Positions 45,421 to 56,953 of a DNA stretch of 64,000 nucleotides are shown here, in pieces. Source of the DNA: Liquidambar formosana. Taxonomy: Eukaryota; Streptophyta; Magnoliopsida; Saxifragales; Altingiaceae. The translations under genes were made by a program, and so were the position numbers. The notes below the pieces were generated by a model. It saw only the letters and a program-made list of their open reading frames with translations, was not told where the DNA came from and did no database searches. Where the stretch lies: NCBI GenBank assembly GCA_039720395.1, contig CM077831.1, positions 5,436,003 through 5,500,002 on the forward strand, written 5' to 3'. How positions within the stretch are numbered: position 1 is the stretch's first letter; every line of letters begins with the position of its first letter.

Positions 45421-47502
45421 CCACACATTTATTTGGCAGAATCAATCTAAATCCATACTCACCTGTACCTGTACTTACCTGGGTCTTCATTCTTTTCAGA
45501 TTCCAAAGAAGAAAAGTGGACGTGGCAGTCTGGAGAGTTTGACCACTTGGTGGGACCGGTTGACCCCCGATACTCAGCAGTTGGTGTCAGATGTCGGGTT
45601 TGGGACCGTAGCTGCAGTGACGATTCATCGGGCTACCAGCAACACCTTGGTTTTCTGCCTGGCAGAGAGATGGTGGGATACCACCCATACCCTCCATTTA
45701 GCGGGTAGGGAGTGGACTCTCACCCCTTATGACTTCCACCGTCTGACAGGTCTTCGGATGAGGGGGAGGTCCTTCACTTTTGAGCTGACTGAAGATCAGA
45801 GGAAGGCGTTGACCCAGCGTTTGTTGGGTATGCCTTGCCCCAATGCCACCATGAAGTATCCAGCCTTGTACAATGAGTTTCTTGGGAGGGGGTAGGACTC
45901 TGTGGAAGAGCGTGTTATCATGGCTCGGGCTTTCATCCTCTACCTTATAAGGGCTTTTCTAGTCCCTAATGCTGCGCAGACTTTTGAGCCAGGTTGGCTC
46001 TTAGCATTGGAGGACCTTGAGGCTGCATATGAGTATGGATGGGGGTCAGCTGTCTTGGCACACCTTTATGCCACCACGGATGCCCTTAGTCGGGTAAAAT
46101 CCGACTCTTTGACAGGCTGCTGGAGGCTTTGGGCGGTAAGTAACCGTATATGGGTTCCATTCTCTTCTATTTTCATGCTTTGCTCTCTCCTCAAGATGTT
46201 TATTGATTCTCTTTGTTTGTCTTGCAGCTATGGGCCCAGGAGTACATTGACTTGAGACCTCTGGGCGACCAGGAGGACTTGTCCCACATTGGAGTCCGAG
46301 AGTTCCTAGACAGGCTTGAGCGTGTATGGGTCCACTTTTTGCTTTCTATTGTTTTCTTTCCCCTTTTTTGTTTCCTTTTGGCTGATCATGTCCTGACGAT
46401 AGGTGAATCCCCGCCCTTGGGTTGGTTCGAGCCGAGGTTGGTCCCCCAGAGTGGGAGGAGGACGCGCATGCCATGGCTGAGGTGTCCTGTTTGCTGTCCT
46501 ATCCCCGTGCGGGCCTTTTACTTTGCCGAAAGGGTCGTGCCCCAGCTGACTACAGATCTTGAGTTGTGTGCCCGAGTCCCCTATGATCCTTCTGCCTTCT
46601 CCCTGGTGCCCTATCAGATGGGTGAGCTAGATTTGGATGAGTGGCGAGGTGGCATTCATTACATTTCTCGTCTGCTGAGCTTAGAGCATGACTATGCCAC
46701 CTTTGCCAGGGAGCGCCTCATGCCCGCTTCATTGGTCACCAGGTATCCATTCTGTTCCATTCTTGTCACTGTTTGCTTTCCATAAGCTTGCCCCTGTCAT
46801 TGCACTTTTTCATACCAGGTTCCTGATGCGGGCATTCCTCCCGAGGGACTTCCTCCTGCATTCCCCTCGTGGTCGGTTCCTCTTTATGATGAGAAGGGCG
46901 AGGCGTATGAGGAGTCCATTGTCCCCGACCCGCGAGCGCATCCACTCCCTTCCCTCCTGGCACGCGTCAGGTAGCATTCTTCTTTCTCTTGACAGGTCTG
47001 CAAAATAGTTAGTTTGAAATATGCATGCCCTAATCGCACTTTGATTTTTCAGCTTACCCTTGCGGAGATGGAGCTTGTATACCAGATTTTGGTGGGCTCA
47101 AGCGGATGTTGACTGCTCATTCCGCGACAATCTTGCGCATGCGGGGAGGGCCGGCACCCGGAGGTGCAGCAGATGCGGGTGGAGGTGGTGATGATGATGA
47201 GGGTGGTGATGATGGTGGGCAAGGTGGTGGTGGGGCTGGTTCATCCAGCGGTCCGTCTTATCGCCCTAGGGGCTTTTAGACTCTATCTCTCTTTCTTTGA
47301 ACAATTTACAATTTCAATTTCGGGGTTATGTACTTAAACATTTGCACTTGGTTTTTATTTCAGTATGTGCTTTCTTGCTTTGAATTGCTGTGTGCTGCCT
47401 GAAATTTTTTGAAGTTGCATTGATCTGCTTAGTGTAAATACTGATGAAACCAGTGGCTCGGTTGCTGAAACAGGGTGTTCTGACAGTGTAGGAAACACGT
47501 AA

Positions 47503-47575
47503 TGCGTACGCACCCACCATTAATGCGTACGCACTTAGAATAAATGCGTACGTATCTCACAAAGATGCGTACGCA
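47503..47575. promoter_or_regulatory. Palindrome cluster 8, upstream of the short antisense gene of D (4 sites)
   Basis: TGCGTACGCA at 47503, 47524 and 47566, and TGCGTACGTA at 47545: three spacings of exactly 21 bp. The near edge is 86 bp upstream of the TATA box at 47661, matching the 88 bp in A and B. Confidence 0.85.
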
Positions 47576-47660
47576 TAAATTGAAATTCTGCCCTTTTTAG
47601 GGCCCACAGCAGTCTCTCTGTTGTCTTTTTCCCAAAAGGGCATTTGCTGTACTTTTTCTT

Positions 47661-47666
47661 TATAAA
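47661..47666 (+). promoter_or_regulatory. TATA box of the short antisense gene, element D
   Basis: TATAAA in the context CTTTATAAAGGC, 78 nt before the ATG at 47739. Confidence 0.6.
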
Positions 47667-47738
47667 GGCTTTCTCTTCATTACCCTAGCGCCACTTGAAC
47701 TCTACCAGCATCATCACTTCCTCCTCCTATTTTCACTA

Positions 47739-48230
47739 ATGGCGAACCTTTCTAACTGGCTCAAATCTTTGGATGGTCAATCTCGCAGGGAATTTAACTC
47801 CCAGTTTCAACTGTCTTCTTTGCTTGATTATTCCCAAGTGCGGGTTAACCAAGACTTTCTCAAACTGGCTACCGAGTTTTGGGATCCTTCTCGTCATGTG
47901 TTCCGCTTCAATAACACGGAAGTGTGTCCCACCATGGAGGAATTTGGGGCCATCCTTGGGCGTCCAGATTTCAACCATATATTACTACCATCCGTAGTAC
48001 CGCTCAAAGCCGAGGGCCTAATTTCTTCTTTATTCGGTATTCCAAACAGGGTAGCTCGGGGATGGTTTTCAAATTCAAGGATAGACTTCAACTTGTAGTT
48101 TCGCACTTCAGCCAACTTCCTCCTATAGTTACAGGTAATCAACTCCAACACCGTTGAATGCCCTTTGCTTTGTATCTTGGCATGTTACTTGTTTGTAGAT
48201 GCCCCCGACTCGCCGACGTGGCCCTATTGC
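47739..48230 (+). pseudogene. Short antisense PMD-like gene of element D, cut by the gap
   Basis: Begins MANLSNWLKS; the blocks ATEFWDPSRHVFRF and CPTMEEFGAILG match the short antisense genes of A and B. The starting frame closes at 48098. Downstream, a frame near 48130..48230 (VECPLLCILACYLFV) resembles the next conserved part, so a frameshift or an intron lies near 48060..48140. Everything after 48230 is in the N gap. It precedes pol in the missing half of D, as in A and B. Confidence 0.65.
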
Positions 48231-48330
48231 NNNNNNNNNNNNNNNNNNNNNNNNNNNNNNNNNNNNNNNNNNNNNNNNNNNNNNNNNNNNNNNNNNNNNN
48301 NNNNNNNNNNNNNNNNNNNNNNNNNNNNNN
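48231..48330. other. Assembly gap of 100 N
   Basis: Exactly 100 N, the usual placeholder for a gap of unknown size. Sequence to the left is D's short antisense gene; to the right is the inside of a CACTA element. Missing by logic: D's pol, gag, PBS and second LTR, the rest of B's gag, B's PBS, about 987 bp of B's right LTR, and the left end of CACTA-1. Confidence 0.95.
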
Positions 48331-49484
48331 TATCATCTTCCAATCGAGCATATCCCTTCCGGCTCGTTGTGTGTGGGAGTTTTTGGCACTTCCTCATTTC
48401 TTGAAAAATTTGCTCCTTGCCTGCAAATAAGTGTAATTTCATAATACTATATAACATGTTTGTAGCAAGCATACTTAAATTATCAAAATGCAACTATACA
48501 TTTTTTAATAACTTTCCAATTAAATCAATAAAGAAATTTGTCAAAAATGACTAGTTTCCACAATTACCCAATATTAATGTAATAATCTTCTAATCAATCT
48601 TGGATCATGTCCAAGATTTACATTTGACTAACTCTACGCACAACTTAAAAACCAAAACATATTAACAAACAACTTACTAGGAATTCAGGTGACAATCGTT
48701 GCTCCAAGAATTCTTCCATTGATCATGTTACATCATCAGGCTGGGCTTTTGAAAGGTCATTCACATCACCCTTGCAGCCATTTCTCTTATTGATCTTGTT
48801 AAGACAGATTTGTGATCTCTTAAATGTTTTCCCATTCTTTGAAATATACTTTTCTTATGGCTATCATCAAGATTGAAATTTTGCTGCATTATCATATCAA
48901 AAAACTCAATCACTAAAAATTAAAACAAGAATAATTGTGTAAAAGATATTATATATCTATAAAATACCTGCACTAATTCCCATAATGCATTTTTCTTTTT
49001 TTCTGGAAGCTTACTCATTTCAGCTGTCACTGGGATATTCTCTCTCACCAAGCTCCCAAGATAGGAAGACACTTAATAGAATGTTCACCAATTGGTTGAG
49101 ACCTCTCATTAAACTCAACATCAACACGATGCTCCTTTCCTTTGTCATTAACTCTCAACTTTGATGGCCCCCTTGTTTTCTTTGGTGGTTCTTGACTATC
49201 ATTGGGATCTTCTTCTGTATTGGGTGAATTGACCCTTCATCAGAAATTCTAACTCTTGAATTACTTCTTCCTCCATAGAGGCAGCAATAGCAGCTGTATT
49301 TTGCTTTTTGGCACGTTTTTCAGCATTTTTTGAGCTCTTTGACAAATATATGAAAAAAAAACAGCAATACCAAAAGTTAATAAGTGGTAAACTATATTTC
49401 CCATTTTTATAACATTATATGTAACTAAAATTTTAACATAGATCTTACTTCACCAGACTCGGATATATTGCGTTTACTTGACAT
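48331..49484 (-). pseudogene. Transposase_24-like (TNPA/TNPD-type) gene of CACTA-1, partial
   Basis: Second CACTA protein, by family knowledge a DNA-binding partner of transposase. The minus strand starts MSSKRNISESG at 49484; next come KKTRGPSKLRVND and VDVEFNERSQPIGEHS near 49090..49190, and a NIPVTAEMSKLPEKKKNALW stretch near 48985..49050 in a shifted frame. A piece near 48345..48400 (KLPHTTSRKGYARLEDD) matches the usual C-terminal block of this family. Introns or decay separate the pieces and the gene runs into the gap. Confidence 0.6.
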
Positions 49485-49844
49485 CTTGCTAGCTACCTGA
49501 AATTGACAAAGAAAAAGAAAACCATAGTTAAGAGTTGTAGATATGCGATAAAAACATTAACCAAATCATTATATAAAACCCATTATTCCTCAAATTTAGT
49601 AGCAAAGGTAATTTAGATTGAGGAATAAAAGTTTCAAATTTGACCAAAATAGTTCACTTGTAGATAATGCATCATCATTAATTAACTAAAGCATTCTCTC
49701 ATACCCATTACTTAATTTCAATAACAAACTTAGTTTCAACTTTGACATGAAATTGAAAAATGAAAAACAAACAAGAAATGAATGTAGGAAAAGAGCAAAA
49801 GTAATCCCTTTGAAGTATCATTTAAAACTGATTACAATCACAAC

Positions 49845-52800
49845 TTATTCAACATCTTCCTCTTCTATGCCCTCACAATCCCTCCTTACATAGTGTTCAT
49901 CTTCATCATCATTTTGCAAGTCTAGTCCCAATACATCTACTGGTGTGGATGGCACATAAGCATTCTCATCATATACCTCCAACTCATGAAAACCTCTTGG
50001 TGGTGCTTTTAATACAACATACCAACTCGATGAATCACTATCTGTAGAATAAAATACTTGCTTTGCCTGTGATGCTAAAATGAATGGATCTCTTTCAAAT
50101 TGACTTTGCCCTTTGAGGATTTTAACCATCAACAATCCATCTTCAAATTTGACACCATTTCCAATGTTGGCCCAATCACATTTAAAAATAGGGACGCGAA
50201 ATTTGTAGTAGTCTAACAAAATAATGTCCCTTATAATTCCATAGTAACAGATTTTTTCAACAATTTGTGCAGTGTCTCTTGCACTGGATCGACAAATAGT
50301 TTCTGCCTCAAGTGAAACACCACTATTTTGTGTGGACTTCTCGACATCACTTGTGTGAAATCGATGGCCATTGATAATATATCCCGAATATGACATCACA
50401 TGCTTTCTAGGCCCACGTGAAAGCCACTCCAACGTATTCGACACATCACTTCCAGCCGTCTCGACCTTTGTTGCTAACCATTGACAAAAAGATCAGTATG
50501 TATCTTCTGTGCAAGGGATTCATTCTTTGATAGATTCTTGTTCAAGCGTTTCAGCTCCTCCACATGCATTCTATATATTGAAATTGAAAAGAAAAAAAAA
50601 AAGTAAGACAACTATACAATGTCAATAATTATATACTAACTAACTGTGTAATTGTCTATCTTACTCTATATATGGTTCAACTTCTGCAGTATTTCTCAAT
50701 ACATAAAGATGAGCCCTTTGTAACATATCATCATTCATAACTATCACATGCCCCTTAGAAATTGGATGGCCCTCTAGTATTGTTTCATTCTCAAAATCTT
50801 CATTACGATTATGACGAGTGCCTATTTCAGCTGCTTGCTTCATGTATCCACTACAAAACCGCATGCACTCTTCAGCTAGATAACATTCTGCAATGCATCC
50901 TTCAGGCCGTGCACGATTCCTAACATAACCCTTGAGTACCTTCATAAATCTAAATCATAACACATGAAATGACATGAAAATACTAACGTTAATTGTTCAA
51001 GTTAACAAAATAGGCTAATATAAACATAAAAAAAATATAAATAAGAGATTAAGATGTTAGCAGACCACCTCTCGAATGGGTACATCCATCGATATTGCAC
51101 TGGTCCACAGAAACGAGCTTCTTGTCCCAAGTGGATAGACAAGTGAACCATAATGTCAAAGAAAGACGGAGGGAAGAACCTTTCAAACATGCACAAAGTC
51201 TCAGCAACTTCATCTTCAAGTGATTCCAATCTGTTCCTATCAATAACTCTTTGACAAATTTCATTGAAAAATGCACATAGTCGGAATATTGCATTCCTTG
51301 GTCCCTTAGGCAAAAGTCCTCTCAATGCTACTGGCAACAATTGCTGCATTAGGACGTGACAATCATGGGACTTGAGGCCTAGTATCTTGCACTCTTCTAA
51401 TAAAATGCAATTCCCGATATTAGAGCTATAACCATCAGGTAACTTTAAAGACCATAGCCTATAACAAAAAATTTTCTTTTCTATCTTTGATAGCATATGT
51501 GGTGCAGGTGGTAAGTAATATTATTATTTCCTTTAGGCTTTGCATGCAATTCACGCCTAATGGACATTTCCTCTAAATCTCTACGTGAATTAAGCCCATC
51601 CTTTGATTTTTTCTTTACATGCAAAAGTGTACCAACAATGCTCTCGCAAATGTTCTTCTCAATGTGCATCACGTCCAAGTTATGACGCAAAAGTAATACC
51701 TAGAACATCAATAAAAATTATATGTTACATTTAAAAATAACTCATTAGATCTACTAAAAAAAAATGAAAGACATTTAATCCACAAAAATAACTTACATCC
51801 CAATATGGTAAGTCAAAGAATATAGACTTCTTCTTCCATGGTTGGCTGGTATCTTTTTGTTTCTTTTGTACCTTCTTTCTCTTCTTTTTGGTCTTGTTCG
51901 GCTTTCCAAACTCAATTTCAACATCTTTCTTCTTCTTTCCCCAATCATTTTGAATATCTTTTACCGCACTTAAAACTTCTGAACCAGTCAACCGTTTAGG
52001 CTTCCCTCGGAATTCATGATTTCCATCAAACCAACTTTTTTTCTTCCGGAACGGATGATTAGGTGCAATAAACCGCCTATGGTCCTGATATACATGCTTA
52101 CAACTCCATTTCAGCCATTTTGAAGATGTGTTGGTACTACACACTGGACAAGCTAGTTTCCCTTTTGTAGCACATCCAGCTAAATTTCCATAAGCTGGAA
52201 AATCATTTATTGTCCACATTAGAACAGCCTTCAGATTGAAAATGGATTTACTAAATGCATCATAAACCTCTACCCCATTATTCCATAACTCTTTCAAATC
52301 ATCTATAAGGGGTTCCAAATAAACATCAATGTCATTCCCTGGTTGCTTTGGCCCGGGAATTAATAATGTCAACATAAGGTTTTCCTTTGCCATACATAAC
52401 CATGGGGGGAGGTTATAAGTGACCAATATAACTGGCCAGCAACTATATCTGGAGCTAAGATCTGCAAAGGGATTAAACCCATCCGCCGCAAGACCAAGCC
52501 TAATATTTCGCGAATCTGATGCGAAACAAGGCCATTCTTGATCAATTGTATCCCATGCCAATGAATCAACCGGATGGCGCATCTTCCCATCTAGACTTTT
52601 GTGAGTATAATGCCAAGTTAATTGCTCTGCCTTTTCAGAAGACATAACATCCTCCTAAGTCTTGGAATGATTGGGAAATAACGCAACACTTTCGCAGGAA
52701 CTCCTTTTTGAATCTTGTTAGTGCGTAGGTTTGTCTTCCATCTTGAAGAACTACATTTCGGACATGTTTCCATAAGCTCTTTATCTTTTCTAAATAAACA

Positions 52801-53354
52801 ACAATCGTTTACGCAGGCATGTATCTTCTCGTACCCTAGATCAAATGCCTTGAGTAACTTTTTGTTGAATATAAAGAATCAGGAAGTGTATTATCTTGAG
52901 GAAGCATGTCACGAATGATCTCAAGAAGTTCATTAAAACTCTTGTCAGATAGACCATTTATAGCTTTGTGCTTGTATAACACTACAGTTGCTGACAACCT
53001 TGTGTACTTTGTACAACCTGGGTACAAAGGAGTTTCAGCATCTTCTAACACATATGTGAACTCCGACTCGCTTCCCTCATGTGTGGTCTTTAAGACATCC
53101 TCATCTTGCATCCAAACATCTTTGTACATCCTACATGTATCTGGCATTTCAACATCTTCATCATCTTCAACATCTTCATGTGGGAAGGACACACTTGGAC
53201 ATTCCCCATGAAGGACCCAAGTAGTGTATGTAGAATGAAACCCATGTATGACCAAGTGCTCGAACACTATGTCATAATGTTGGCGACGTAGGTTTTTACA
53301 ACGCGCACATGGGCATACAATCTTTTTTGGATTCCCTGCATTCTTTTGAGCCAT
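49845..53354 (-). pseudogene. TNP2-type transposase gene of CACTA-1, multi-exon, frameshifted
   Basis: Order on the minus strand: transposase-associated N-terminal domain (53354..52836, with CPCARCKN), a CxxDC...CPKC zinc-like part and the TNP2 core (52860..51731, including LAADGFNPF, GPKQPGNDIDVYLEP and PVCSTNT), the HNLDVMHIEKNICES block (51699..51640), DUF4218 (51496..51060, with LKSHDCHVLMQQLLP), its C-terminal part (50945..50661, LKGYVRNRARPEG) and DUF4216 (50444..49845). A GTAAGT donor near 51796 and an acceptor at 51700 bound one intron. Frameshifts near 52860, 52640 and 51515 break it. It would cut and rejoin the element ends; this copy is probably inactive. Confidence 0.85.
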
Positions 53355-53597
53355 ATCAGCAAACTTTCGTGCTCCAGCTGTATACTCTATCGACGTTCTA
53401 CAAATTAAAACTCACTATTTCACTAAACTGATCAAATCAGTATATAATATATGTATACTTTTTAAAGAAGTACATCAGAAAATAAAAATTAATTGAACCT
53501 TGGAAGATGCACCCATTCTTTGTCCATTGCCACTAGTCACTAGTGGCCAACTACCTAGCTACTTCCTACGTCAACCCAGCATTCACACAAACCAATC

Positions 53598-53828
53598 ATT
53601 AGTGAATAACCATGCTAGAAAACCATACATAATATTGATCTCTATACAATTATTAAGAATCATAGACACAATCATAGACATTCCAAAAGAAACTAGATCA
53701 AAAGATGTTTAACAAACAAAAACCATCACTTTTGCAACAAATGCAACAAGAATCTATAAATTTTTTAAACTAAAAAGTCTTATATAATCAATAAAATTTC
53801 CACAAATTGGAGAAAATTGTATGTGCTT

Positions 53829-53829
<1 letters not shown>
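53598..53829. repeat. Direct repeat copy 1 flanking the captured gene fragment
   Basis: About 232 bp, from ATTAGTGAATAACC to AATTGTATGTGCTTG. Matches 55439..55655 plus 56955..56972, with a few differences. It lies between the transposase gene and the captured RRP12-like fragment and uniquely lacks the 1.3-kb insertion found in copy 2. Confidence 0.85.
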
Positions 53830-53884
<55 letters not shown>

Positions 53885-53888
53885 AAGG
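53829..53888. repeat. (GT)n(GA)n microsatellite
   Basis: About 12 GT units followed by about 14 GA units with a few A interruptions. Confidence 0.95.
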
Positions 53889-54340
53889 AGGTAGACAATT
53901 GACAACCTGATATTTTTTTTTTAAACAATTCACATTTCACTCCAACTTAATTAAACCATATTAAAGTCCAAAAATTCAGCATTATAAAAATAAATAGTAC
54001 CTAAATTCACCCTATGATGAATAGGATAGGGACATAGGGTGAATGTTAAAAATTCAGATTATATCCAATCGAACTCAATCAGCAATAAATTTCAATCGTG
54101 AAGCTAGTTTGATTTCTTTGTCAAAGTTTTCCCACCCGAATGAGGCTAATTTAGGGCTTAGACTTTCCCATTTAGCCTCCATGAGAGTGGTCTGATTATG
54201 GAACCACCAGGGCAATAGATTCTGAATTTATCAATTATAAAGCTCACTGAATAATCAACATAATGAACAGTCACCAATCAACAAAGAAGCATAGCCACCA
54301 CGACATTAGAATTTAAGTTCCAACATATAGCATATTATAC

Positions 54341-55329
54341 CTCTTTCAGCGCAAGTATAATTTCAATTAGGAAAGAACTAATGATGTCATGCCGCCTCTG
54401 TTCTGATTCATCCTGAAGACAAAACCACAAATCCTTCGCTTAAGATAATGTGGTCACTAATCAAATATGGAAGTTATTCCAAATCCAACTTTGTTCATAA
54501 TAATAATCATAACATGTCGAGTGCAGCATATTGAATCAATCAAATAGCTAATGACCTTCGAAACATGGACAATTAGAGAGTACAAGCAGTCAAGTCTATG
54601 GCGCTTAGCAGAAAAATGACATGAAGGCAGCACTTCAATCATAAGTTTAAGCAAGTCCTCGAGCTTTGCTGAAAGAAACCCATCACCATTCTGACCACAC
54701 ACATCAAGCAAAAACAGATCAGTTGGACAAAACACTTTGTTCCAAGGAAAAGAATTGACACAAAAGCCCAAACATGATAAAATATGGCTAAGAGATGGCT
54801 AGCCATGATGTGTCCAAAGTGTTTATTTTTTTCAATGGACAAGAAACGTTGCATATTTGAATTATTCTGAGATAAAACTTCACCCAAGTAAATCAATTGA
54901 AACACCTTCAGTAATGATCAGTCCCATTCTATGCATCCATGTTATTGACCAAGATACTACTCATTGTAAACAATACTATGAAAGCTTAAATGAAAAATAT
55001 CCACAATAAATGCAGTGATATAATGAAAATGCATAATAAAATTTTGCAACGAATAACTTACCCTGAGGATGACTGAAAGAACTTTATATGCCTTCTTTTG
55101 GATCAAACCTTCAACATCCTGTAGTTCAAGAATATATTTCTCTTAATTACTTCAATTGTTCCAATGATGCTGATAGGAGCTTCCTTCATGTACAACAAAG
55201 TGGAATAACCAAATAATGTAGAAACATTAACATACCCGTAATGCAGGCTCTATAGCAACAAATAATAAATCAATCTCTTTGGCATTCAAACCAGGCAGAA
55301 GTGATACTGTAAGGTCGAATAGCTACGCC
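54341..55329 (-). pseudogene. Captured RRP12-like gene fragment in CACTA-1 (four exons)
   Basis: Minus-strand exons 55329-55236, 55118-55062, 54668-54556 and 54412-54341, each with GT-AG ends. They encode, in order, DLTVSLLPGLNAKEIDLLFV, DVEGLIQKKAYKVLSVILR, SAKRHRLDCLYSLIVHVSK and DESEQRRHDIISSF. This resembles the middle of plant RRP12-like HEAT-repeat proteins, which act in ribosome maturation. A stop sits near the start of the first exon, and both ends of the gene are absent. Introns are kept, so it was copied from genomic DNA, as in other transduplicated genes in CACTA elements. Identification is by memory of the family, not a search. Confidence 0.65.
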
Positions 55330-55438
55330 CTGCAATTACAGTGAAGGAAAAATTAGGCTGTCAAAGTCATGCCAACCAAAAATATTTAACACTCCACATG
55401 TTTTAGTCAAAAGGTTATTTAGTAATTCCTATACAATT

Positions 55439-55655
55439 ATTAGTGAATAACCATGCTTGAGAACCATACATAATATTGATCTCTATACAATTATTAAGAA
55501 TCATATACACAATCATAGACATTCCAAAAGAAACTAGATCAAAAAGATGTTTAACAAACAAAAACCATCACTTTTGCAACAAATGCAACAAGAATCTATA
55601 AATTTTTTAAAGTAAAAAGTCTTATATAATCAATAAAATTTTCCACAAATTGGAG
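55439..55655. repeat. Direct repeat copy 2 flanking the captured gene fragment
   Basis: Matches 53598..53812. It continues at 56955..56972 after the insertion 55662..56953. Copies 1 and 2 bracket the RRP12-like fragment. Confidence 0.85.
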
Positions 55656-55661
55656 CAAATT

Positions 55662-56953
55662 GGAGCAATTAAGATGTGGGTCCTCATAAGAACCACTAGT
55701 CCAAATAAAAGGGGCTAGGGGTCTGGCTTTAACCGTCACAAGTGTACTGGAGAACACCGTAGCAGCATTCCCAGCTGGGGGTCTTTTTACCCCTATTGGA
55801 AATACCTTGTGATTTTTCTTTCTTTTTACTGTCTACTTTTTTCATCATTTAGCCATCCAATCTTATAATAACTGCCCAAGTATAGGAGGGTCCACAGAAG
55901 ATAGGTTTCGTTTCTCAATCAAACATGTGACCTGTCATTCAATTTGTTTTTACAAAAATGGTATTGCTTGTTGGGTCTCATCAATTTGCCCATAATGATA
56001 CTAATAATAAAGTATCAAATTTGGCTATGATGGCAATGACAGACTCTAGTTCATTACCAAACTCATAGGTCGGCACCCTTGCCCTTACTGGGCAAGATTT
56101 TTTGTTCCAAAGGACCCTAGACTAGATAACTTAGAATCCTAGAATTAATATTATATTTTTTAAAAATCCTTTTTTTTTCTTCTTTGGTGACTAATGATCA
56201 GGGGTATCCTAAACTTTACTCCGACCAAGATTACATCTCAAACTAACCCACTAACGGCTCATGTGAGATGATTCATACCCACACAAATAGCAAGAGATAC
56301 GTTATTGTCCATCAAACCTCAAAAATAGTTTATTAATGATTTTATTTATCTCCAGTCGGAATACTTTTGCATTATGTCTGATTGCAAAACCATACAAAAC
56401 TTATAGTATTAATTTACTAGAACCCTAATCCATCTCAATATTCAAGTTTTCATGTTGTCAACAGGGTTCAATGGCACACAAAAAAGGCTCCCTGGGACAG
56501 TTTCAGCAAAATTTATCCAGATCTCCATCAGTACTTTCACTTTAGAGTCATGGGAATTAATACAGCTGTTAGTGACCAGATTACACTAAATTTGATGAGG
56601 TCAAAAAAGTTGAAGAAGAAAATAAAGAAGGAATATAAGAATCTTTTTGATAATGCATGTAGACAAAAGACCATAGACTGTAATGGTTTTACCAAGTAGG
56701 AAAATGTCATCAGCCATCATACTTTAAGATTAGGACATTACCCATTACCCAATAGGAGACTGAGTTCATTTTTGCATAATTCTGTGCTATACAGGCAGTT
56801 GAAGAAGCATATTTTGGGGCTAAAGTTGGGTTGGTGAAGACCAATATTGTTATAAAGTAAAACTTGTACAAAACAAGAAGGGAAAAAAACCAAAACAAAA
56901 AAAAAAAAAGAGAGGAAATCTAAAGTAGTAGAACACATTGGAAAACAAAAAAA
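55662..56953. mobile_element. Insertion of 1.3 kb with 9-bp TSD and A-rich end
   Basis: GAGCAAATT occurs at 55653..55661 and 56954..56962. Direct-repeat copy 1 shows the site without insertion (GGAGAAAATTGTATG). The right end is A-rich (GGAAAACAAAAAAA). No clear terminal inverted repeat or open frame. It could be a retroposed sequence, or a degenerate 9-bp-TSD (Mutator-like) transposon. Confidence 0.55.

Larger units (their letters stand above)
44859..47279 (+). pseudogene. Long antisense PMD-type gene of element D, about six exons
   Basis: Plus strand, opposite to D's own orientation. My exon model: 44859-45002, 45500-46135, 46228-46323, 46403-46742, 46819-46970, 47053-47279. Introns have GT-AG ends and the first three are phase 0. 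Exon 1 starts MPPKNKRFRG; exon 2 carries the PMD pattern SLTTWWDRLTPDTQQ and LAERWWDTTHTLHL, matching A's exon 2. The last exon is Gly/Asp-rich and ends SYRPRGF. Disablements: an in-frame TAG at 45893 in exon 2 and frame changes in exon 4 and possibly 5/6. Intron 1 holds two clusters of the TGCGTACGCA palindrome. Function unknown; PMD proteins are nuclear. Confidence 0.7.
41446..48230 (-). mobile_element. Element D: Tat-lineage retrotransposon inserted in B, right part missing
   Basis: Left LTR 41446..43549 (TGTGGGCG...GTGTCTACA), a PPT at 43550, a 33-bp tandem array, a long and a short antisense gene on the plus strand, then the sequence gap. The order mirrors A exactly: LTR, PPT, repeats, long gene, short gene, then pol in the gap. 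D's pol, gag, PBS and other LTR are not in the window. D carries 23 TGCGTACGCA-like palindromes in eight clusters. Confidence 0.85.

Noticed and set aside
54457..54905. Two minus frames of 88 and 104 residues
   Set aside because: They read through introns of the RRP12-like fragment; only the short exonic parts look like protein.
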